From positions 1 to 64,000 of the forward strand of contig NZ_JABBKX010000002.1 in NCBI RefSeq assembly GCF_012927745.1: a DNA stretch of 64,000 bases. The letters run 5' to 3'. The notes under the pieces are model-generated. The model did no database searches. It had not been told where the DNA came from and saw only the letters and a list, made by a program, of their open reading frames with translations. The DNA comes from Neoroseomonas marina (GTDB taxonomy: Bacteria; Pseudomonadota; Alphaproteobacteria; Acetobacterales; Acetobacteraceae). Below are positions 58,429 through 64,000 of this stretch, one piece after another; position 1 is the stretch's first letter; each line of letters starts with the position of its first letter. The translations under genes and the position numbers were made by a program.

Positions 58429-58990
58429 AGGCCGCGCGAGCCCGCGATCGACCCGCGCGTGCTGGCCGCGATGCGCCGCGTGCCGCGCCAGGCTTTCGTG
58501 CCGCCGGCGCTCGAGGCCAGCGCTCATGACGACCGCCCGCTGCCGATCGGCCACGGCCAGACCATCTCCCAGCCCTTCATCGTCGCGCTGATGACCGACA
58601 TGCTGCGCACCGCGCCCGCGCAGACGGTGCTCGAGATCGGTACCGGGTCCGGCTACCAGGCCGCGATCCTCGCCGATCTGGTCGCGACGGCACAGCATCG
58701 AGATCGTGACGCCACTGGCCCACGAGGCCGAGCGCCGGCTCCGCCGGCAGCGCATCCGCAACGTCACCGTCCATCGCGGGGACGGTGAGTACGGCGTGCC
58801 CTCGGCCGCGCCCTTCGACGGCATCATGGTCACCGCCGCCGCGTCGGTCATCCCGGTCGGCGGCGCCTCCGCCCTGCAGCACCTCGTCGTCGTGGAGAAG
58901 CTGCCCGGCGGCCAGATCCGTCATCGCGACGAGCTTCGGCGCGCAGGTCCTGATGACCCTCGGCGTGGTGGCGTATCTGTTCGCGGGGCT
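58429..58990 (+). pseudogene. pcm: Decayed protein-L-isoaspartate O-methyltransferase
   Basis: Similarity to Pcm starts directly after the acylase stop, without a start codon or the usual N-terminal ~15 residues: [22 protein letters not shown], then [17 protein letters not shown] and the SAM motif [21 protein letters not shown] frameshift near 58690 moves the similarity to the next frame ([41 protein letters not shown]). A block of about 15 residues is then missing before VGGASALQHLVVVEKLPGGQ, and the C-terminus is lost. Three independent lesions show a dead gene, assuming the assembly is right at 58690. Confidence 0.85.
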
Positions 58991-59080
58991 CGCGCAGCGG
59001 CGCATCCCGTAGCGGCAGGTTGCGCGCGGCGGCACCATGCGCGATGCCTTCGCACCGGAACCTGATGGGACGATGGCCGC

Positions 59081-60652
59081 ATGTATGACGTGATCGTGGT
59101 GGGCGCCGGATCGGCCGGCGCCCCGCTCGCCGCGCGGCTGTCGGAGGACCCGCGCCGCCGCGTCCTGCTGCTCGAGGCCGGGCGCGACTGGCGCGCCGCC
59201 GAGGCGCCGCACGCGCTGCGCAGCGCCAACATCATCCCCTTCATGCACCACCCCGCCCACCAGGCCGACTGGCAATGGCCGGGGCTGATGACGCGCCGCA
59301 CCGCCGCGCAGGAGCCGAGATTCTACTGGCGCGGCAAGACCATGGGCGGCTGCTCCACGGTCAACGCCCAGATCGCGATCCGCGGCGTCCCCGCCGCCTT
59401 CGACGCCTGGGCCGAAGCAGGCTGCGAAGGGTGGTCGGCCGCCGACGTCCTGCCGGTCTTCGACGCCATCGAGGACGATAGCGAGACCGGCACTGCCCCG
59501 GGCACCCGCCAGGGTGGCCCGCTGCCCGTTTGGCGCATGCCGCCCGACCGCTGGGGCGCCGTGGACCGCGCCCTGCGCGACGCCGCGCTGGCCGACGGCT
59601 ACCCCTGGAAGGCGGACCTGAACGCGCCGGAGGGCGAGGGCGTCTCCTGCTACCCGATCAACCTCCGCGACGGACAGCGCGTCACCACCAATGACGGCTA
59701 CCTCGAGCCCGCCCGGGGCCGCGCCAACCTCGACATCCGCGGCGAGGCGATGGTCGACCGCGTGCTGTTCGACGGCCGCCGCGCGCGCGGCGTGCGCGTG
59801 CGCTTCGGCACCGGCGCGTGGGAGGAGATCGCGGCGCGCGAGGTGGTGCTCTGCGCCGGCGCCATCCACAGCCCGACCATCCTGATGCGTTCCGGCATCG
59901 GCGCCGGCGCGGACCTCGCAGCACTCGGCATCCCCGTGCTGCACGACCTGCCCGGGGTCGGGCGCAACCTGATGGACCACCCCATCATCCGCGCCACCAT
60001 CGCGCTGAAGCCGGACCATCGTTCGCGCGGGCGCGACGCGCGCCACACCAATTGCTGCGTGACCTACAGCAGCGGCCTGGGCGGCGGCGGCGAGCGCGAC
60101 ATGATCATGATCGGCTTCAACCACCGCGGCCTGACGGAGGACGACGAGCCCGCCGCCTCCGGCGCCATCGGCCTGTCGGTCTACGACGCCTTCTCGCGCG
60201 GCTTCGTGCGGCTGACCTCGGCCGACCCGGAAGCCCAGCCGGCGGTCGAGGAGAACATGCTCGACCATGCCGCCGACCGGCTGCGCATGCGCGACGGCGT
60301 TCGGCGCCTCGCGCGCCTCGCCGCGCTGGACCCGCTGAAGGCCATCGCCGAGTGCATCACCTTCTGCGAGACCGCGCTCAGCCTGCCCGAAGCCGCCGCG
60401 CTGCCCGAGGCCGAACTGGACCGCCTGATGCTGCAGGAAGCGGCCGACATCCAGCACGCGGCGGGAACCTGCAGGATGACCGCGCATGAGGACCCGCGCG
60501 GTGTCGTCGACCCCGACCTGCGCGTGCGCGGCGTCGAGGGGCTGCGCGTCGCCGATGCCTCCGTCATGCCGACCGATTGCCGCGCCAACCTGCACTTCAC
60601 CTGCGTGATGATCGGCGAGATGCTGGCGCGGCGGATGCAGCGCGGGGGCTAG
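59081..60652 (+). CDS. GMC-family FAD oxidoreductase (choline dehydrogenase-like)
   Basis: A 523-residue flavoprotein. The FAD motif is VIVVGAGSAGAPLAARLSED (residues 4-23), the GMC signature 1 region is YWRGKTMGGCSTVNAQIAIRG, signature 2 is GAIHSPTILMRSGIG, and the C-terminal catalytic region is GTCRMTA followed by NLHFTCVMIGEML with the active-site histidine. It oxidises an alcohol or a polyethylene-glycol-like substrate; the specific one is unknown. It follows the pcm remains and converges on the LysR gene with a 3-base gap. Confidence 0.9.
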   Translation: MYDVIVVGAGSAGAPLAARLSEDPRRRVLLLEAGRDWRAAEAPHALRSANIIPFMHHPAHQADWQWPGLMTRRTAAQEPRFYWRGKTMGGCSTVNAQIAIRGVPAAFDAWAEAGCEGWSAADVLPVFDAIEDDSETGTAPGTRQGGPLPVWRMPPDRWGAVDRALRDAALADGYPWKADLNAPEGEGVSCYPINLRDGQRVTTNDGYLEPARGRANLDIRGEAMVDRVLFDGRRARGVRVRFGTGAWEEIAAREVVLCAGAIHSPTILMRSGIGAGADLAALGIPVLHDLPGVGRNLMDHPIIRATIALKPDHRSRGRDARHTNCCVTYSSGLGGGGERDMIMIGFNHRGLTEDDEPAASGAIGLSVYDAFSRGFVRLTSADPEAQPAVEENMLDHAADRLRMRDGVRRLARLAALDPLKAIAECITFCETALSLPEAAALPEAELDRLMLQEAADIQHAAGTCRMTAHEDPRGVVDPDLRVRGVEGLRVADASVMPTDCRANLHFTCVMIGEMLARRMQRGG

Positions 60653-60655
60653 GCG

Positions 60656-61558
60656 CTACCCCGGCACGCGGTGCTGCGCGGTCAGCGATGCCAGCGTCCG
60701 CGGCAGCGTCGCGCCGCCACGCCGCCGGTGCGCGAGCCAGATGCCCGACACCGCCGCGGGGCTCGCGATCGGCAGCACGCGCAGTTCCGGCAGGCTGAGC
60801 CGGCACAGGCAGCGCGGCAGGATCGAGACGCCCATCCCCGTGCCGATCAGCGCGAGGATGGAGCCGTTCTGGTTCGCCTCCTGCTCGATGCGCGGCTCGA
60901 ATCCGGCCGTCGCGCAGATCGCCGCGACATGTTCGTGCAGCGCGCTGTCCGATCGCGGCGAGAAATGGATGAACGGCTCCTCGGCCAGTTCCTCGAGCGG
61001 CACGGGCTTGTCCCCGCGCGCGAGGCGATGGCTGCGGTGGACGACGAGCATCATCGGCTCCCGCATCACCTCCAGCAGCGCGATGCCGGGCGGCACCTCG
61101 GGCCGCGTGGCGTAGCGGAGATAGGCGATCTCGAGGCTGCCGGCCGCGAGTTCCCGTACCGCGGCGTAGACAGCGCGCTCCCGCAGCACCAGCCGCACCC
61201 GCGGATGCTGCCGGCGGAACCCCAGGACCGCCGCCGCCACCGGTTCGGCCAGCAGCGCCGAGGGAAACAGCCCGACGGTCAGTTCCCCGATCTCTCCGCG
61301 ATGGGCACGCGCCGCGGTCTGGCGCGCGCGATCGGCCTGGTCGAGCGTGGCCCGCGCCTCGGCCAGGAACAGCCGCCCGGCCTCCGTCAGCGCGACGTTG
61401 CGGCTGCTGCGGTCGAACAGCCGGACCTGGAGGTCCTCCTCCAGGGCGCGGATCTGCTGGCTCAGCGGCGGCTGAGAAATGCCGAGGCGTTCCGCCGCAC
61501 GGCTGAAATGCAGCTCCTCGGCGACGACGACGAAGTACCTGAGGTGCCGGAGTTCCAT
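60656..61558 (-). CDS. LysR-family transcriptional regulator
   Basis: A 300-residue regulator. The N-terminal helix-turn-helix MELRHLRYFVVVAEELHFSR continues with AAERLGISQPPLSQQIRALE, and the effector domain begins near residue 90 with GELTVGLFPSALLAEPVAAA. It belongs to the BenM/CatM-like group by the FVVVAEELHFSRAAERL pattern. ATG 61556-61558 is preferred over an in-frame start at 61588 because it gives the canonical family start. Divergent from hyuB with 105 bases between, it is expected to activate hyuBA. Confidence 0.93.
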   Translation of the reverse strand: MELRHLRYFVVVAEELHFSRAAERLGISQPPLSQQIRALEEDLQVRLFDRSSRNVALTEAGRLFLAEARATLDQADRARQTAARAHRGEIGELTVGLFPSALLAEPVAAAVLGFRRQHPRVRLVLRERAVYAAVRELAAGSLEIAYLRYATRPEVPPGIALLEVMREPMMLVVHRSHRLARGDKPVPLEELAEEPFIHFSPRSDSALHEHVAAICATAGFEPRIEQEANQNGSILALIGTGMGVSILPRCLCRLSLPELRVLPIASPAAVSGIWLAHRRRGGATLPRTLASLTAQHRVPG

Positions 61559-61575
61559 CCATCCATTCGTAGAAG

Positions 61576-61615
61576 ATATGGATTTCAACTCAAGTCATAT
61601 TGGATGCCTTGGCAT
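61576..61615. promoter_or_regulatory. LysR-type operator region between the lysR gene and hyuB
   Basis: An AT-rich island in the divergent promoter carries the dyad ATATG-N15-CATAT (61576-61600) and, adjacent to it, the palindrome ATGCCTTGGCAT (61604-61615). Interrupted dyads next to a second site are the usual binding arrangement of LysR regulators. The position, just upstream of both start codons, fits autoregulation plus activation of hyuB. Motif choice is by eye. Confidence 0.45.
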
Positions 61616-61663
61616 GCCCCTTCCTAAACTCGTGGCGCTACCGCAACGCGCTGGACGGACAGG

Positions 61664-63319
61664 ATGAGCGACGCCACTCCGGAGCCCTTCGACCCCATCA
61701 CCCTCGAGATCTACTGGAACCGGCTGATCTCGGCCGCCGACGAGGCCGCGACCGGCCTGCTGCGGACCGCCTTCTCGACCATCGTGCGGGAGTCGAACGA
61801 CTTCGCGACGGTGCTCATGGACCGCGACGGCAACTCCGTCTCGGAGAACACCGGCGGCCTCGCCTCCTTCTCCTGCATCCTGCCGCGCACGACGAAGGAC
61901 TTCCTCGCCCGATTCCCGGCCGAGACGTGGAAGCCCGGCGACACCATCGTCACCAACGATCCCTGGCTTGCGACCGGTCACCTGCCGGACTTCACCGTGG
62001 TGACCGGCATCTTCCACCGCGGCAGGCTGGTCGGCTTCTCCGGCTCGATCTCCCACTCGCCCGATGTCGGCGGCGCGCTGTGGTCGGCCGATTGCCGCGA
62101 GATCTTCGAGGAAGGCATCCGCATCCCGCCCTCCCGCCTGCTGCGGGAAGGCGAGTGGAACCAGCAGCTGCTCGACATCCTGCTCGGCAATGTCCGCGTG
62201 CCGCGCCAGGTGCTGGGCGACCTGCAGGCGCAGGTGGTGGCGGCCGAGGTCGGCGCGCGCCGCGTCGCCGAGTTCCTCGAGGACACCGGCCTGCCCGATC
62301 TGCAGGGCCTCTCCGCCGCACTGAGCGAACGCGCCGACCGCGCCATGCGCCGCGCCATCGCCGAGGTCCCCGACGGCACCTGGCATTCCGAGATCACCGC
62401 TGACGGCTTCGACGACAAGCACACCCGCATCGTCTGCAAGGTGACGGTGCGGGGCGACACGATGCACATCGACTATGCGGGCACCTCCCCGCAGATCGAT
62501 CGCGGCATCAACTGCGTGATGAACTACACGCACGCCTATTCGGTCTATCCGGTGAAGTGCGCGCTCGATCCCTTCACCCCGCGCAACGAGGGGTCCTACC
62601 AGGCGATCACCGTCGCCGCGCCGGAACGCAGCATCCTCAACCCGCTCTATCCCGCGCCGGTCAGCGCGCGGCAGTTGACCGGGCACCTGCTGGCGGGCGC
62701 GATCTACCAGGCGCTCGCACAGGTCGTCCCGAACAAGGTCATCGCCGATTGCGGCGGCGCGCCGACCATGCGCGCGCTGTTCAGCGGCACCCGGCCCGAT
62801 GGCGACAGTTTCTCCCAGGTGCTTTTCGCCTCGGGCGGCATGGGCGCCTGCCCGCACAAGGACGGGATGTCCGCCACCGCCTTCCCGACCAATGTCGGCG
62901 CCGGGTCCATCGAGGCGTATGAAAGCGTCGCCCCGATCATCGTGCGCAGGAAGCGCCTGCGCGTGGATTCCGGCGGCCCCGGCACCTTCCGCGGCGGGCT
63001 GGGGCAGGAGATCGAGCTGCAGCTCGACACCGACGCGCCGGCGCGGCTGTCGCTGCTGTCCGACCGCCATCGGAACCCGGCCGGCGGCATCCTCGGCGGG
63101 CTGCCGGGCGGCCCGTCGGTCATCGCCTTCGGCGACGGGACCAAGCCGCACCCGAAGTCCCGCACCTCCATCGGTCCGCGCGAATCGGTGCTGCTGCTCT
63201 ATGCGGGCGGCGGCGGCTATGGCGACCCGAGGAAGCGCGCGCGTGAGGCGGTGATGGAAGACCTCCGCCACGGCTACATCACGGCCGAAGCGGCCAAGAC
63301 CATCTACGGCGTGGAGTGA
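61664..63319 (+). CDS. hyuB: Hydantoinase B / oxoprolinase family protein
   Basis: A 551-residue HyuB-family subunit: PFDPITLEIYWNRLISAADE at the start, FSTIVRESNDFATVLMDRDG, GDTIVTNDPWLATGHLPDFT and the glycine-rich C-terminus SGGPGTFRGGLGQEIELQ. The family includes N-methylhydantoin amidohydrolases, 5-oxoprolinase and acetone carboxylase subunits, all ATP-dependent with HyuA partners. GGACAGG precedes the ATG. It is followed 5 bases later by hyuA, so both subunits are co-expressed. The order B then A is the reverse of many operons. Confidence 0.92.
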   Translation: MSDATPEPFDPITLEIYWNRLISAADEAATGLLRTAFSTIVRESNDFATVLMDRDGNSVSENTGGLASFSCILPRTTKDFLARFPAETWKPGDTIVTNDPWLATGHLPDFTVVTGIFHRGRLVGFSGSISHSPDVGGALWSADCREIFEEGIRIPPSRLLREGEWNQQLLDILLGNVRVPRQVLGDLQAQVVAAEVGARRVAEFLEDTGLPDLQGLSAALSERADRAMRRAIAEVPDGTWHSEITADGFDDKHTRIVCKVTVRGDTMHIDYAGTSPQIDRGINCVMNYTHAYSVYPVKCALDPFTPRNEGSYQAITVAAPERSILNPLYPAPVSARQLTGHLLAGAIYQALAQVVPNKVIADCGGAPTMRALFSGTRPDGDSFSQVLFASGGMGACPHKDGMSATAFPTNVGAGSIEAYESVAPIIVRRKRLRVDSGGPGTFRGGLGQEIELQLDTDAPARLSLLSDRHRNPAGGILGGLPGGPSVIAFGDGTKPHPKSRTSIGPRESVLLLYAGGGGYGDPRKRAREAVMEDLRHGYITAEAAKTIYGVE

Positions 63320-63324
63320 CGCGC

Positions 63325-64000
63325 ATGACCACCACGGCTTCCGCGCGCGTCGGCGTCGATGTCGGCGGCACCTTCACCGACCTGGTGCTGCACGACCCGG
63401 TGCGCAACATCGTCCGCACGGGCAAGCTGCTGACCACGCCGGACGATCCCTCCGAGGCCATCCTCAACGGCATCGCGCGCATCCTGCGCGAAGCCGAGCT
63501 CAAGCCCGAGGACGTGCACAGCGTCATCCACGGCACGACGCTGGTGACCAACACCATCATCGAGCGTACCGGCGCCACGGTCGGCCTGCTGACCACCGAA
63601 GGCTTCCGCGACAGCATCGAGATCGGGCGCGAGACGCGCTACGACCTCTATGACCTCTTCCTCGAAACCCCGGCACTGCTGGTCCCACGCGCGCGGCGGC
63701 TCGAGATCCCCGAGCGCATCGCCTCGGACGGCCGCATCCTCCTGCCGCTGGACGAGGCCGCCGTCGCCGCCGCCACGAAGCAGCTGGTCGAGACCGAGGG
63801 TGCCGAGGCCATCGCCGTCGGCTTCCTCCATTCCTACCACAGCCCGCAGCACGAGAAGCGCGCTGGCGAGATCATCCGCGCGCTCTATCCGAACCTGCCG
63901 GTCTCCCTCTCGGCCGAGGTCGCGCCCGAGATCCGCGAGTTCGAGCGCATCTCCACCGCCTCGGCCAACGCCTATGTGCAGCCGCTGATGGCCCGCTACC
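63325..64000 (+). CDS. hyuA: Hydantoinase A / oxoprolinase subunit, N-terminal part (cut by window edge)
   Basis: The first 225 residues of a HyuA-family ATPase subunit. It starts MTTTASARVGVDVGGTFTDL, the phosphate-binding motif of the acetate/sugar kinase-hsp70-actin fold. It continues with VIHGTTLVTNTIIERTGATV, TEGFRDSIEIGRETRYDLYD and AIAVGFLHSYHSPQHEKRAG, ending at SANAYVQPLMARY. HyuA and HyuB together hydrolyse cyclic amides or carboxylate ketones with ATP. The remaining ~450 residues lie beyond the window. Confidence 0.93.
   Translation, partial: MTTTASARVGVDVGGTFTDLVLHDPVRNIVRTGKLLTTPDDPSEAILNGIARILREAELKPEDVHSVIHGTTLVTNTIIERTGATVGLLTTEGFRDSIEIGRETRYDLYDLFLETPALLVPRARRLEIPERIASDGRILLPLDEAAVAAATKQLVETEGAEAIAVGFLHSYHSPQHEKRAGEIIRALYPNLPVSLSAEVAPEIREFERISTASANAYVQPLMARY

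Noticed and set aside
58459..58788. An intact short methyltransferase gene of 109 codons
   Set aside because: Similarity to Pcm stops at the frameshift near 58690 and continues in another frame, so it is a broken gene.

Overview
This is about 64 kb of very GC-rich DNA from an aerobic anoxygenic phototrophic alphaproteobacterium. It most resembles the Roseomonas branch of the Acetobacteraceae. That placement is an inference from the photosynthesis gene order, the oxygen-dependent AcsF cyclase, the many orphan TctC-type binding proteins and the base composition; no rRNA gene is present to confirm it.

Region 1 (1-24190) is one arm of a photosynthesis gene cluster. A minus-strand superoperon of 14 genes runs bchF-N-B-H-L-M, lhaA, puhA-B-C, a small conserved ORF, acsF, puhE and hemA, and is cut by the left edge inside hemA. 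Most gene junctions overlap by 1-4 bases. Divergent from bchF are ppaA and ppsR (B12-dependent antirepressor and redox repressor), then bchG, a second BCD-family carrier, bchP and hemC. Next come ispH with a small unknown gene, a small membrane protein, a cytochrome c2-like protein and tspO. Sites matching or close to the PpsR box TGT-N12-ACA lie before bchF, before ppaA and before the unknown gene-ispH pair. The puf, crt, bchCXYZ, bchD and bchI genes are not in this window.

Region 2 (24258-39106) is a catabolic island for a CoA-activated, probably branched or carboxylated, acid. It holds a nitronate monooxygenase-like protein, a MarR regulator, three TctC-type binding proteins without permeases, two CaiB/BaiF CoA-transferases, an acyl-CoA dehydrogenase, a thiolase-fold protein lacking the usual nucleophilic cysteine with its DUF35 partner, two MaoC hydratases, a CitE-like lyase, an acyl-CoA ligase and a DAO-type oxidase. 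The gene set suggests dehydrogenation, hydration, then aldol or Claisen-type cleavage.

Region 3 (39156-58428) starts with a HerA-like ATPase. It continues with genes for amide- or peptide-like compounds: two penicillin-acylase-family Ntn hydrolases, two amidases, two ABC-type solute-binding proteins with no permease, a class-III aminotransferase and two GntR/FCD regulators. acnD and prpF of the methylcitrate cycle are embedded here without prpB or prpC. A shared palindrome, GATATATC, lies in both divergent promoters of the second acylase module.

Region 4 (58429-64000) contains a decayed pcm gene, a GMC oxidoreductase, a LysR regulator and divergent hyuB-hyuA (hydantoinase/oxoprolinase family), the last cut by the right edge. 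No tRNA, rRNA, insertion sequence or CRISPR array was recognised. Genes are so tightly packed that the only stretch over 300 bases without an intact gene is the pcm remnant.
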